A stretch of 64,000 bases of DNA from Lutjanus erythropterus (taxonomy: Eukaryota; Chordata; Actinopteri; Lutjaniformes; Lutjanidae). Positions 20,433 through 32,444 of this stretch are shown piece by piece. Each line of letters begins with the position of its first letter. The first letter of the stretch is position 1. The notes under the pieces are model-generated. The model had not been told where the DNA came from. It made no database searches and was given only the letters and a program-made list of their open reading frames with translations. Both the position numbers and the translations under genes were made by a program. The DNA is taken from assembly GCA_020091685.1 (NCBI GenBank), contig CM034607.1, positions 9,421,465 through 9,485,464 on the forward strand, read 5' to 3'.

Positions 20433-20564
20433 GCATTTGGAGTATTCAGGTATACGGAAAAGTCTTTGAGCTAGAGAGGAAAGCATCCTTCCAGCAGCTT
20501 TCAAAACAAGATTGATATAAAGGTAGGTCAGGCCTATCTCTGGGCTTGTGAGCTCTCACTTCCC

Positions 20565-20566
<2 letters not shown>

Positions 20567-20608
<42 letters not shown>
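20567..20608. repeat. (GT)21 microsatellite
   Basis: Twenty-one uninterrupted GT units, 138 bp after the preceding (TG)21 run and of the same length. Confidence 0.95.
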
Positions 20609-20610
<2 letters not shown>

Positions 20611-21044
20611 CAAATCTGTGTACACCCACGCGAGAGTCCTAAAATAAATGCTTCTTCTTTCATACATGTGAGCGCATTCAGCAGAACTGAACAACACATC
20701 CACCCCCTCCCTTTTCCTCTGCTGCCTCCTCCTCTCTCCTTCACTTTCCTCCATCCATCCTCAGAGAGGATGTCAGAGGAAAGTAGGGGAACTGGAAGAC
20801 TGGGAAAGAGAGGAAATCTGGGTTCTGCATGCTGTTTTGACCAAAAATATGAGACACTTAGGCTCGGTTTGTCTTTTTGTGTTTATCTCATGAAAGCATG
20901 GAGGGCAGCTTCGAGGAAAGGAAGAATAAAGTAGGAGTAAAAAGGAGACGCTGCACTTAAATTGACACTGAGTTTTTTTAAAAGCTGAAGAACAAGAGCT
21001 GTGTATTCACAGTGTATTCGGAGCTCAGCTCAGTTCACTTCATG

Positions 21045-21869
21045 TTAAAGGGATATTCCACCCATTTTAGCCATGAAGTATAGTTTAATCATCAGAAAGA
21101 GTTCTACTCAGTGAAAACTGAAGTATAAGTCCAAAGTTTGATGATGTCCCATAATTAAAAAAAAAAATCCAGTTGCATTATGGGAATTGTAGCATCCTGT
21201 GGTATTGTTCTTGGCCTATACAGCAGATTAAAATTAAGGATATCTTGGTCTCTGCTGCTTCTATTTGGACCAGTCTTGTTTTAAGGGAAAATTCTTCACT
21301 TTTTATGTGGATGTCTAGTCAGTGTTGATGGTAAATGTAGTCAGTTGATGCAATAAATTCCTCAGTGTGTGCTATACTGACCAAGAAAGCTGAGTTCTCT
21401 ATTCTTCTCTACTCATAGAGCCATGCTGACAATGCCTACATGTACTAGGATGCATAATGCATGAACTTCTGACGCCCACACCCATGTTGCCGTGTATCAC
21501 CACTCTAGCCTATAGTTATTAATTTTGTTGGCTAAAAGATAGCATTCAATGACAGTCATGTAGCATGACCCCTGGCTTCACAGAGGTGGAGACTAGAAAT
21601 CCATGCTGAAATAGCTTGTGGTGCTTCTTGAACAACAAATAACATCACTGTGACATCACTGGATGCAGGAAGAAAAACAGGTTTTGCATCAGGAGAACTC
21701 AGCTTTCTTGCTCAGTACAGCACACACTGAGGAATTTATTGCTTCAGTTGACTACATGTACATTCATCACTGGCTCGACGTGAAAAATGCTGAATTTTCC
21801 TTTTAATCTTGTCTTTCATGAGTCCCTCAACTTAATATAATATGCGGTTTTGCTGGAGTAACCCTTCAA
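21045..21869. mobile_element. Fold-back element with long inverted arms, TTAA-type ends
   Basis: The left end TTAAAGGGATATTCCACC and the inverted right end TTGAAGGGTTACTCCAG are similar. Internal arms at 21277-21400 and 21692-21815 are inverted copies of each other (shared cores AATAAATTCCTCAGTGTGTG and AAGAAAGCTGAGTTCTC), separated by about 290 bp. It could fold into a long hairpin. No coding capacity. Confidence 0.7.
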
Positions 21870-24800
21870 CAAGAAGACTAATTACTTCCAGTGATCTAAA
21901 ACACTCTGAACCAACGTGTATTTAATTTTGACTCTTATGAAACTGGTGGTGTCACCTGCTGACCATCTGTTTAAAGGATCAGTCCTCTGATTTAGCAATG
22001 AACATCTGACCAACAATGAAGACTTAATATAATATGTAATATCAAAATCAGTGCAGCACCAGAGAGTTTTTTTTTTATTCAACACAATGTTCTTCCGTGT
22101 CGAAACCTGGCACCCATAATGCAACTAAATCACTGACAGTTCTGTTAGAGATTTGGGTGTTTTGGCTAATGTAGCATCAAGCTGCTAGCCTCGAGCAGAG
22201 ATTAGCAGCAGGCTACAGAAGTCTGGTTAGCTCATTTCTGTCTAACACCACAATCCTAGATTCTATTCATGTGCAGACTCTTGCTGAGGTTAATCAGGGT
22301 TGATCTGAGCATTTGAAAGTTTTCTTGTCATTTTTCAGGGATCACAACTTCCTGAAATTTACCAGGCACCGGTTCTTCCTGGCCTCACCCAAAACCAGTG
22401 CTCTATAGGGCTGATATCTGGTGGAATGGTCACAAATCGCTCAAGTAATAGCTTGCCTCCTGCACATGCACACAGTAGTAGCATTATGAAATGCAGAAAT
22501 CAAAGGTATAACACCTGCTAGCATCATGAGATAAGGGCATGGTGAATCAGAAAAGGACATATTTGCAATCTCAGTTTTCAAACTAAAATGGGGTCAGGAG
22601 CGATTTCCAAAATCTCTGTGTAAGGGGTTCAAGAAACGTAGAAGTATTGTGGACGCTGGGTGCAAAATTAGCAAAAGTTATGTTTTACAGCAAAAAGGTA
22701 TTAGTTTGGATGTTGTCTCAGACTTCACACAGCTCATTCTGGAGACACAAAAGATTTTTTACAACTTTTTTCACGTGTATCGGTACTCCCCAAGACCTGT
22801 AAACACACTTTGCTGTGTAAAATCATTGGAGTTCCCCTTTAAGAGGAAGATATCGGTGGCCAGGACCATAACAAAATTTCATCCTACTACTGTACTTTCC
22901 TATCTACTACCTACTTTCACTTTATTTGGTTGAATTACATAAGAGGTTTTCTGCACCCACACTTCAATTGACCTTATTGATTTTGAAGAAAAAAGTCAAA
23001 ATCATCCATGTCCCAGCTAATACTGAAAAATGTTGAATGCTGCATGTTGAAACAGATATGCTGCAGCATTAAAATTAAGGTTAAAATGATGTCTTTTGTC
23101 TTTTGCTTTTCTAATTGTAGCGTTTGGGGGAGTCAGACCACCTATATCTTATATTACATTACAAATAAAAAGTTTTCAAAGCTGTTTTGACACAAGCTTC
23201 AAAAACCTCATATTTAAGATCATTTTGGATGCCAAGCTTTGCCACCACCTGCACATTTCCATCTGTCAGATCCTTGCTGGGACTCCATTAACATTTGCAC
23301 TGACTGCATGCATGCACCTTGTTAGCCGACTTCATTTACACACCTCATTTGGCGTCGTCAATCTGAAGTAATTCATTCAGAACTGAAAAATAATCTGCAT
23401 GCGGACTTTCGCAGACTTCAGCGAGCAGGATAAGGGAGAGAGAGGTAGGTAGTGGGGGATGGATGGATGGATGGACGGGCGGTGAGTCAGAGGGGAGATG
23501 GAGGCAGAGAGAGGGAGAAGTGCTGATGAATGGGTTGATGGCACACTGACCCACTAATGTTGCAGCTGCATTGCCAGTGGCTCTGCCTGGCCTGGTAAAA
23601 CACACACATACTCACAGTGAAATGTTGTACATGCACATGTAAATTAATAAACCCTTCTGTTCTGACCTGACTTTCCACTCCCAGCATTTGAGAGGGTCAC
23701 TTTAAAAATGCATTCTGACACAATTACTGACTACCTGTTCAAAAATGCAATGGGTAACTTAAGTATCACAAATGTAACTTGATTACCAAGGTGGGGAATT
23801 TTGTTTTTTAAAAAGTGCTCGTCTACCAGCCACTAACGGATAAAAGTTCAAATTCACCAGCCACACAATATTAAATCACTATTTTCTGTCTGAAATCGAC
23901 CAGACTTTCATATTTTACCAGCATCTGGCTGGTGGCTTGTCGTAATTTTCTACCCTGTCGATTACTTTAAGTTACTTACTAACTTATGTTCATTGTTATG
24001 TTTATTAATTGTTCGGACATATATTTCTTCTATTTTGTTTGTTATGCACAAATGCTGATGATAGAGGTAGTTTTGGACATTTAAATGTTCATTATGCTAT
24101 TCACACACGGATGATGACCGTATTTTCACAGATGAAGGCAGAACTGTCACTGTGCTGTGATGCTGCATCTCCTTTCTGATTTAAAAAAAATGTTGAAATT
24201 TCCACCTAGTGAAGCATTTTTTTCAGGCCATGATAATGAATTGACTGTTAGATTATCTGGTTTCACTGAGACCAGCGAAGTATATCATTCTTTACGTTAA
24301 AATGTATTTTAAAATTGTAATCATGCTAAATAATTTTCCTTGATTTGACTGTAATCTGATAAGTCTTTTATTCTGTAACTGTAATGAAATTCAGTACCTT
24401 TTTAAAATTTTCCTGATTTTGTAATCTTGTTATATGTAATCCATGACTCCCCAAGCCTGACCACTTCTCTACCCCATGTCAAGGGTTTCTTCTGGACAAA
24501 GACCTTAAGCCTGGGTTACTTCTGCATCATGTGCTTTTCCACTGTTACACACTTTTGGATCTGCGCTGCTGGAATATACACAGAAACCACACACTGGCAC
24601 ACTTCTGCTAATATGTCTGACTGTCTGTTGTTAAAGGTCATGAAATGGAGGAAGCAGTGCAGTGCCCGCACAGGAAACATACACCGAGTTTCACAATTTT
24701 TCTAAATCTGTCAGATGTATTTTTGGGTTAGAATGCTTAACGAGTTTTAATGGGACCTTTTGTTTTGATAGTGTGGGCGAGAAGGATTTCAGTTCAAGTG

Positions 24801-26240
24801 TCAAACGTGTCACATCCTCTGAGAATGATGATCATGTGATGGCTGTAAAGAAAACTGACTTTTGTGTCATATCCTAGTGCAAAAAAGATGTGAAATCAAA
24901 ATTGAGCTGTCTGAGGCAGAATTGAAATTAGTTGGTGAAGTAAGTTGGCCACTTAGATCACTGACACCCCTTTCACACATTCAAGCTATCCCTGAAATAT
25001 TCAGGAACATTTCCTGCATGGAGTCGTGTGTGAATGAGAGCAGGGATTGACAAAAGAAGCTTTCACCCGGAGCTCATGGATCAGTCACAAGACTGAAAAG
25101 ACAATAGGAATCACAGCAACTCCAGACATCTAAATAAAAAAAAAAATAAAATAAAATAAAATAATGTAAATGCATGTCTGGCCTTGCCCCCATTTTGGAA
25201 AATATACTTATTTTATCTACCTTAGAGTAAGATAAGAAGATTATCACCACTCTAACTTCTGTGTGGTAAATATGTAGGTACAGCCGGGAAATTATTAGCT
25301 CAGGTTAAAGACTGAAAACAGGTGAACCTGTAGCCTGCTCTGTCCAGAGGTTAACAAAAAACACCAAACAGCAGCTGTAAAGCTCTCTAATTAACACGTT
25401 TAATCCATTTTAAAAATCAATCAGGAAGTTATTGAGCCTGACCAAGGGATAGTCCCACATAAAACCCACCATGAAACCACAACATGTTGTTTTTACTTGT
25501 ACAGGTTAAACAATCCAGGTATCATATCAATTAGAGGTGGTGTAGCATTTTGTGAACTTTGGACTTAGCCAGGCTCACTATTTCACCTTCTTTCAGTCTC
25601 TATGATGAGCTAAACTAAATGTATTATGGCTTTAGCTTCATATTCATCACATACATCACATGGTAGTGGTATCAATCTTGTATAGCTCTCAGCAAAAAAA
25701 GTGGATGTGTATTTTCCAAAATGTCAAACTATTTCCTCAAGTCCCCCGCTTTTTAACTTTAATGAGACAAAAGAAGAACTGTAACAATTTGGGCTAAAAT
25801 AAGGAGAAGAGAGGACAGAATCTCCTGTAGAAAATGTAACTTTGTGGATTTGTGCATGCCACCATGTACACCGATCACATATGTGCACTAAATACTGTAT
25901 AATAAGGTATGGTATTCATGTGTAGGTATTTTTATCTATGGTTTAGCTGTTGCTGTGGCCAGTGTGTATGTCTGACACACAACAGTACAACTGCATCATC
26001 ATAATTACTGAAGCAAGTGCAGTAAAAGTGATTTTGTGACAGTCATCGCTTTGGTGATGTTCATTTAATTTAAAACATAAATCAGTGCCAAAGCTGCTGG
26101 TCCTGTGGAAGAAAAAAAAAAAAAAAAATTATTTACATATGCTTGTAACATCAGTACTAAAATAGTCTTTGATTGGCACTGAAATTTTGGAACTAATTGA
26201 CCCTTCCTAAGCAAGCTTGGTACCCAGCAGAATGTTGGTC
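21870..26240. other. Intergenic stretch with several decayed elements
   Basis: Contents include a TTAA-type element ending at 22842 (listed); a (GGAT)n run at about 23456-23475; text at 23740-23955 with the ACCAGCCAC/GGCTGGTGG signature of a common fish repeat; a hairpin-prone piece at 24965-25050 (TTTCACACATTCA ... GTGTGTGAATG with CTGAAATATTCAGG inside); an (AAAAT)n tract near 25131-25165; and an A-run at 26110-26128. No exon is recognised. Confidence 0.5.
22540..22842 (-). mobile_element. TTAA-type non-autonomous element (AAAGGGGAACTCC family)
   Basis: Read on the minus strand, the end is TTAAAGGGGAACTCCAATGA, followed by TTTACACAGCAAAGTGTGT and GGTCTTGGGGAGTACCG. This is a teleost dispersed repeat I recognise. 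A second, plus-strand copy starts near 52456. The inner boundary here is approximate. Confidence 0.5.
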
Positions 26241-26740
26241 AACTTTCTCTTTTCCTGTTTCCTGTACATATGCTACAGATGCTATGCTATGTGCTAGGCT
26301 TATCTGTAAAAACAAAAACTTTAAAGATGGTTAAAAGATGCCGACCTGTAAAAATGGCATATGTCTAGTCATATCTTAAGTTAGCTAATATTAGCTGAAG
26401 ATTGATGTAGATTAGCTTGGTAATTAGCCAGCCTTCTCCTTACATTGGCTATCAGATGTAACTAGCTAGGTAACGATTGATGTATTTTAGTTAGCAAATT
26501 AGCTAGCATTTTCCTAACATTAGTTATCAGATGTAACTAGCTAGCTAATGATTGATGTAGATTAGCAAGCCAGTTAGTGAACATTTTACTAAAATGAGCT
26601 AACTTAAGATGTGACTTTACACTGTATGTCTCTTTTACGGGTCCCCCAGCTTTTAACCATCTTCAAAATGTTTTTTGTTTTAAACATCGACAAGCCTAGC
26701 ACATAGCATATCTAAATACAGGAAACAGGAAAGGGGAGAG
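26241..26740. mobile_element. Fold-back element enclosing 75-bp tandem repeats
   Basis: The arms at about 26241-26352 and 26633-26740 are inverted copies (shared TTTCCTGTTTCCTGTA, ATGCTATGTGCTAGGCTT and GATGGTTAAAAG). The loop carries about three 75-bp tandem units anchored by ATTGATGTA at 26401, 26476 and 26551, rich in TAGCTAGCTAA. No coding capacity and no target duplication that I can assign. Confidence 0.7.
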
Positions 26741-27141
26741 TTTGGAGCAGGTCCAAATGTCCCAAACTTCAGTGTTTTCTGTGCAATGTTTCCTCATTAG
26801 GGTTGAAAGTCCTCTGAAACATTTTGGCCCTCTCAGAACACTGATATTTTATTTATTTTTATATATACATATCTGTAGTATCTGCATTTATTTTTAGTAT
26901 TACTATACAGGAACAAAACAACCCATCATATACACAAGTGAGGTTGTTTGAGAAAGGCTCTGTATATTCAACTAATTAAGTCAATCTGTGAGACTGTATG
27001 TTGAGGAGATACAGATCTAATTAAAAGCTCAACACCTTCCAAGGACATCACCGCTGCCAGTGATTGATGCATCTCTGAAATGAAGTTTTATAGACAAACA
27101 CACACCAAAGAACTACGATGACACATATCCTCAGGGAGACG

Positions 27142-27186
<45 letters not shown>

Positions 27187-27727
27187 GAGAGAGTGCACAG
27201 TATTAGGAAGTGATGTGACTGAGAGCTAGTGACAGGTCGGTGTGAGAAGGCTGGCTGGATGTGCACTCTTTCAGGGTGGCTTGACACTGCCCCTTTAATA
27301 TCACCATTAGAGACCTTCCACAAAGAAAACACACACTAGAGGGATGCCATCTCCTTTCTAAAAAAAAAAAAAAAATAGGCCAGACAGAGTTTTGAGGACT
27401 CAGTGAATGCAGCGTCTTTGTTTGTATGTGTAGTTGTTAGCGCTGTAGAACATTTCATCATCTCGTTTGGTGTGAATAAACAGAAGAGGAAGGTGAGACA
27501 GGTTCTCTGTTCCATATGGGGGCTTCAGCCTCTAGTGCTGCTTGCGTAAGATAAGGCAGTCAGCTGGTTAGGGCGAATAAAGGTCCACTATGTGCAAAAC
27601 CCAAGACATCCAACCACAACCCGTCCCCAGACTAACCCAAACCGGGGCTGTGGAGACTGCCGGCAGGTCACATTGTTCCTGAAGAATGTGGAGAATCTGT
27701 GTCATTCTCAGAATGAAGTGAATTTGT
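26741..27727. other. Intergenic stretch
   Basis: It holds a (CA)n run at 27144-27187 and an A-run near 27361-27375. No exon is recognised. Confidence 0.5.
27144..27187. repeat. (CA)n microsatellite
   Basis: A CA run with one AAA interruption near its right end. Confidence 0.9.
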
Positions 27728-28970
27728 TTAAAGATTCAATATGTAACTTTCGTGTATCCAGAAATGAGTACTGCAGTTCAAGTAGCAAGTAGGAGCCACA
27801 GACTAGGTTGAAACCCTATTTTATATACAGTCTAAGGTTGAAGCAAGTTATTTACCCCGCCCCCTCCTCCTCCTCAGACTTGGGGTAGCTAAGGCAGGTT
27901 GCGGGAGCACTTCAGGAGTGTAAGATGAGCGCAACATTGTAATTTAACAATAGTGAGTGACAATGAATCTTATACTGTAAGTCGATCAGCTGTTTATAAC
28001 TGTCACTTGTCTGTCAGTGTAAAACTGTGTAATAAGTCTGTTGTCCTGAAAATAAGAGCCCACCGCTCTGAAAATACACACTCTGGAGTTGGAGTTCAGT
28101 GACTGCCTGCCTGACCCCATTAACATATACCTGTTTTAAATATCAACTCCTTCTACAAGATTATTCGTGATTTGTTACGAGTCATAAATAGACATTTACT
28201 TAGCATTAATTTGAAATGTGGAACAGGCAAACTCAAATGGTTATTCCAGCCTGGAATAGAAATTTTAAAGGAAGACACTATGACTGTAGCATTACTGTCA
28301 AAGAAATATTTCAAGTGAACGTGTTTCTTTAATCTCTGACGACATATCATGTGTCATTTTATGATAAATTACAGTAAGTATATTACAGATTTCTCCTTTA
28401 ATCTACAGTCTATGGTTGAAGAGAGTTGTTTCGTCCTGCTCCCTCCTCCCCAGACTCGAGGAAGCTCAGGCAGACAGCAGGAACACTGCAGGAGTGCAAG
28501 GTGATGATGAGTCCTACACTTCAAGTTGACCAGCTGCTTATGACTGTCAGTTGTCTGTCAATATAAAGTTAATCCTGGTATCCTGAAAATAAAAGCCCAC
28601 TGCTCTGAAAACACACACTCTGGAGTTTGAGTTCAGTGACCGCCTGCTTTACTGCCTGCCAGACTCCATTAACATATTGCTAAGTTTAACTGTTATAAAC
28701 ATCTACTCCTTTAAAAAAAAAATATTAATGATGTGTTATGAGTCATAAACAGACACTTAGTCATTTGGTGAACATCCAGGATTAATTTTAATGATCACAA
28801 TAACTCAAGTTATGGGCCGTAATAGAAAATTCAAAGAAGGACAACGTGGGCGTCTTATTGTTGTCAGAGGAGCGCGTATTTTAACTTGGCACGTTTCCTT
28901 GATCTTTGATGACATACCGTGATCATTTTATGATTTATTACAGTAAATATATTACAGATTTCTCCTTTAA
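27728..28970. mobile_element. TTAA-type element with internal tandem duplication (about 540 bp unit)
   Basis: It starts TTAAAGATTCAATATGTAAC and ends AGATTTCTCCTTTAA, with another such TTAA end in the middle (28398-28401). The two halves are tandem copies: CTGAAAATAA followed by GCCCAC and GCTCTGAAAA occurs near 28045 and again about 538 bp later, and both halves end ATATTACAGATTTCTCC. Another partial copy lies at about 35910-36129, and related left ends occur at 46124 and 54109. Confidence 0.65.
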
Positions 28971-29117
28971 CATGTGGTCTGCATGACGGTGAGGTAATGA
29001 GGTCAAGCGTGGGTGATGGAGGAAGGCGGCATTGGAGGGAAAATGTCGACCTGTAAGAAAAGGGCAGTGACATACTGGCAGCCTGAAAAGCTACAGTAGC
29101 AAGGCTGCCCTTGGCAT

Positions 29118-29120
<3 letters not shown>

Positions 29121-29168
<48 letters not shown>

Positions 29169-29174
29169 CACACG
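29121..29174. repeat. (CA)n microsatellite
   Basis: About 27 CA units with a single CG interruption. Confidence 0.95.
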
Positions 29175-29259
29175 TCGACTTTGCCCTCCCAGCACACCCT
29201 CCAGGCTGGCACATGGAGCGGTGGGGGGAGGGAGGCTGCATGCCCAAGGATGAGACTGA

Positions 29260-29640
29260 AAAGAGAGAAAGAGAGCGATCCAGTGGATGGCAAGATGGCT
29301 GCGCGGCTCAGCCCGCCGCCTCTCGCGCCGCTAAATTAAAGCCGGTCTGTTAAACTAGACGCACGGCGCGGAATAATTCATCTGCTGAGATCAGAACATC
29401 TGCAGCTTCGCCATCAGCAATCACAGACCGCGCGTTTGAAAATTCCATATCAAAGAAACGCACATCACATATTGGGCAAATCCCAAAATGATTCCTGGTG
29501 GATCGTTTTTACTGGAAACGCTTTCAAGTCAGATTGTGCACCTTTGAAATGGCGCCTAAAAGACATCTAGAATTTGATCTTTACCTTTGGCACGATATGA
29601 GCACAGTAAAGCATTTTTGGGGGCCACGGGCTGATGATTA
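29260..29640. promoter_or_regulatory. Candidate conserved or CpG-rich non-coding block
   Basis: Repeat-free sequence with clustered CpGs (GCGCGGCTC, CGCCGC, CACGGCGCGG, ACCGCGCG) in an otherwise CpG-poor region. It could be an enhancer, or a promoter or first exon of an unseen transcript; sequence alone does not decide. Confidence 0.25.
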
Positions 29641-30165
29641 TATAAATTACAGTAAAGAGAATTGATAACCAGGAAGCTAGACGAGGCAAATGAGTTGGTA
29701 ATCAGCAAAGACAGAGAAAGAGAGAAGGAGGGGTGTTGTGTGTTGACCTAATTCTGTGCAAATGGCTGCTCGTGTGATAGACAGAATTGTTGGAGCTATA
29801 TATATTGTAATGCCCAAGACTGGGGTTGAGCCAGGCTTGTGTTTGTGTGTGTTTAGGTTGTACACATAAATAATCTATGCATGTGTTAAAATATCATACG
29901 ATATATATAGATATTTTCTTCCGTATGCTTCAAACTGTGTGTATGTGGGTGTTGGGGGAGGAGAGACTGTGCTGCAAAAATGGAGTAAGAGGAGAAACTG
30001 GAAACAAATTCATGCATTTAGTTGAACAAATCGAGCATTCAGGGTTTTGGATTTCATGAATGTAATGGAATTTTGAGAAATTTAGACCAAATGGTAGCAG
30101 GGATTTTGCTCAATTTTCTGGAGACATCAGGGTGTAACAGCAAATATTATTTCTGCACAACACTG

Positions 30166-30845
30166 CACTGTAAAAATAAAGTTGTTTTAATTAAAAAAAA
30201 AAAAAAAGTAACATCCAGGCTGCCTTAAAAAATTTAAGTCGACTGAATTTGAAAAGATAAGTTGAGATAATTTTGTCCTGACTCAACGTTTCAGGTTAAA
30301 TAGATTTGAGATATTTGAGAAAATGTGTTCAATATGCTCAAGATATTAAAGGGACAGTTCACTCCAAAATCAAAAATACACATTTTCCGCTTGGCCTGCA
30401 GTACTATTTAACCATCTAGATGGTGATTGGTGTGAGTTGCATAGTTTTTGGAGGTATTAGCCGATATCTCCAAAACTCAGCAACTCACACCAGAAAAATG
30501 TAGATGGATAAACAACACTACAGGCCAGAGGATTTGAGGTGAACCATCCCTTTAAGTTGAACCAATAACTCTTCAGTTGCACTGAAGTAGCTGAGTCATG
30601 GTTTATGGTAGTTTGCAGTGTTTTCATTATTGTGTTTATTTTGAAACTTAATTTAATGAGTTTATTGAACTCTGTACAGTACGTTCATTTCAACTCATCG
30701 TTTCAAGTCAAAAGACTTCAAACTAGATGAACTCATGTTTATAAGTTCTGAAGTGTTCTTAGTTTAATCAGCTTGAATAAATAAAACTTGTATATTTATG
30801 ATAAGTTAATAAGATTAGTTGATTCCTTTATGTTTGTTTTCAGTG
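30166..30845. mobile_element. CACTG...CAGTG element (CACTA-like), interrupted by a TTAA element
   Basis: The left end CACTGTAAAAATAAAGTTG and right end TTTGTTTTCAGTG, with GTTGAGATAA / CAACTCAT text inside, resemble the 'CACTGTAAAAA' non-autonomous elements common in fish. No matching 3-bp target duplication is seen. A separate element (30346-30555) has inserted into it. Confidence 0.45.
30346..30555. mobile_element. MITE with TTAA target duplication (AGGGACAGTTCAC ends)
   Basis: TTAAAGGGACAGTTCAC at the left and GTGAACCATCCCTTTAA at the right form inverted repeats flanked by TTAA, the duplication expected of piggyBac- or Kolobok-type transposition. The element is 210 bp including both TTAA. 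It is nested inside the CACTG element. Confidence 0.85.
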
Positions 30846-31188
30846 TGTGATGGTGTGGTACAGTAGTGAAAGAGGGGAGAATCAAAAATTTGGGTCACAG
30901 TGGAAAGGAAATACTTACAAATGAATCAGTATGTGGAATTTCTCAATGGAATCACGATAGGAACTTCTTAAAATAAATATCTGTCTGTCCTTTGTTTCTC
31001 TCTTTGTCTTCCTCTGTCTCTTGTTACCTGTCCTCCAAGTTGACAGAATCATACGTGGCACCAATTACCCCGGTCTCAGCCCGTCAACTGGAGCAGCAAC
31101 ACCAGGGGAAGTCAAAATGACAGCAGAGCGTCTCCTTAGCCTCCACTGTGGGGTTACAGGGATACACATCTGTGATCTCAAGTGTGAA

Positions 31189-31190
<2 letters not shown>

Positions 31191-31247
<57 letters not shown>
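31191..31247. repeat. (TG)n microsatellite
   Basis: About 28 TG units with one TTTG interruption. Confidence 0.95.
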
Positions 31248-31394
31248 CCCCAGCTCTAAACCAATACAGTACATCAGAATGCTACTGACTTTTCAGCCAC
31301 TGGCGGAGCAGCTCTATAAGCGTGGCTGTCGGTACAGACTAAAATATCTCCACATCTTTTGGATGGATGACATGAATTTTTTGCACAGACACTG

Positions 31395-31600
31395 ATGATC
31401 CCCAGAAGATGAATCCTAATGACGACTTCTCCTCTGGTGCCACCAGGAGGCTGACATTTATGGTTTTAAATGAAATGATTGCCATAAAATTTGGCACTGA
31501 CATCCATGTTCCCCTCAGGATGAATTCGAAAAAACTTAAGCGATCCCCTGACTTTCAGTGCCATCATCGGGCATAAATATTTAATTTGTCTAATAGAGTG
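31395..31600. repeat. Dispersed teleost repeat fragment ('TGACATTTATGGTTTT' family)
   Basis: The phrases TGACATTTATGGTTTT, TGCCATAAAATTTGGCAC and CCCCTCAGGATGAATT are recognisable from a very abundant fish repeat. Related 'GAGCATGTTAGCATTGTCAT' text appears at 32870-32905. Fragment only; the parent class is not determined here. Confidence 0.5.
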
Positions 31601-32444
31601 CCGAGGTGAAGCCGTAACTTCCAGGTTCTGTTGCACATAACTAAAAATCCAGCCTTGGAACAGAGCCTTAAATGTCATGTCACTCACTCTATATGTTGTT
31701 GTAGGATGATCATTAAAAACAACAACAAAAAAGGGACAGTCTAATATCATTTTAGTTCAATATTTAAGGTTTTAGCAAAGTTTAATGAACAGAATTTTCC
31801 ATAATCCCCCAATCACAAAGTATTGTTGTATCCTCAGAAAGTTATCATTTAACGTTGGTCAGTCGCAAAGGTTTAAAATTTTAACAGCTGCCGTAGTGGA
31901 TGCCAATGTGCCTTAAAATATGAAAAAAAGAAACATTAGAAACATGCTTCATTTTTGCAGCAAGACTGGAGACAGAAATATCAAATGAGAGACTGTATTG
32001 AGTAACATAAACTAGACTAGAGGCTAGACTGGATATGATCCTATTAAGTTCTCTTTATGTTTCTGACTCAATACTAGAAAAATTAAAGCTATTGCAATCA
32101 GCTTAACACTGCTTCCTAATTGGAAGCAATGCAAACAAACAAAAATCAGATTGTTTAAAAAAAATTTCCCGACACAACATCAGATTAATTTACGAAGTTA
32201 AGAAGCAGGACATCCTGAGCAGCAAACTTTTTTAGGGGAATATCTTAAAAAAGGATGAGGTTTTGAAGAAAATTGGGGACCTGCTGAGAGTTACAAGAAA
32301 ATAAACTGTCCCCCAGAATCAAGGCTGACTTAAGAAAATTATGTTAGTTATGACTAAATAACTCATTTGAGAATTGACAAGTGGCACTGCTGCGACATTC
32401 CTCTTATTGTATGTGGACAACTCTCTGTGCTCCATCCTCTGCAG

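Larger units (their letters stand above)
19122..21044. other. Intergenic stretch dominated by microsatellites
   Basis: It holds (CA)9 near 20084-20101 and two long (TG)/(GT) runs, listed separately. No exon is recognised; the repetitive Val/Cys and His/Thr frames here are microsatellite translations. Confidence 0.6.
28971..30165. other. Intergenic stretch with a (CA)n run and a repeat-free GC-richer block
   Basis: A (CA)n run lies at 29121-29174. From about 29260 to 29640 the sequence is repeat-free, with several CpGs (CGCGCG-type), and could be regulatory. No exon is recognised. Confidence 0.45.
30846..32444. other. Intergenic stretch
   Basis: It holds a long (TG)n run (31191-31247) and a decayed teleost repeat at about 31395-31600 (listed). 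The T-rich tract before 31038 followed by open sequence looks superficially like an acceptor plus exon, but the frame (31021-31395) runs into the microsatellite and matches nothing I know. Confidence 0.5.

Noticed and set aside
20387..20608. Pair of (TG)21/(GT)21 runs as a possible Z-DNA or recombination device
   Set aside because: Such runs are very common in fish genomes; equal length is probably coincidence and nothing around them suggests a special role.
31021..31395. Plus-strand frame of 124 codons preceded by a pyrimidine tract
   Set aside because: The frame runs through a (TG)n microsatellite and a common fish repeat, and the part before it matches no protein I know.
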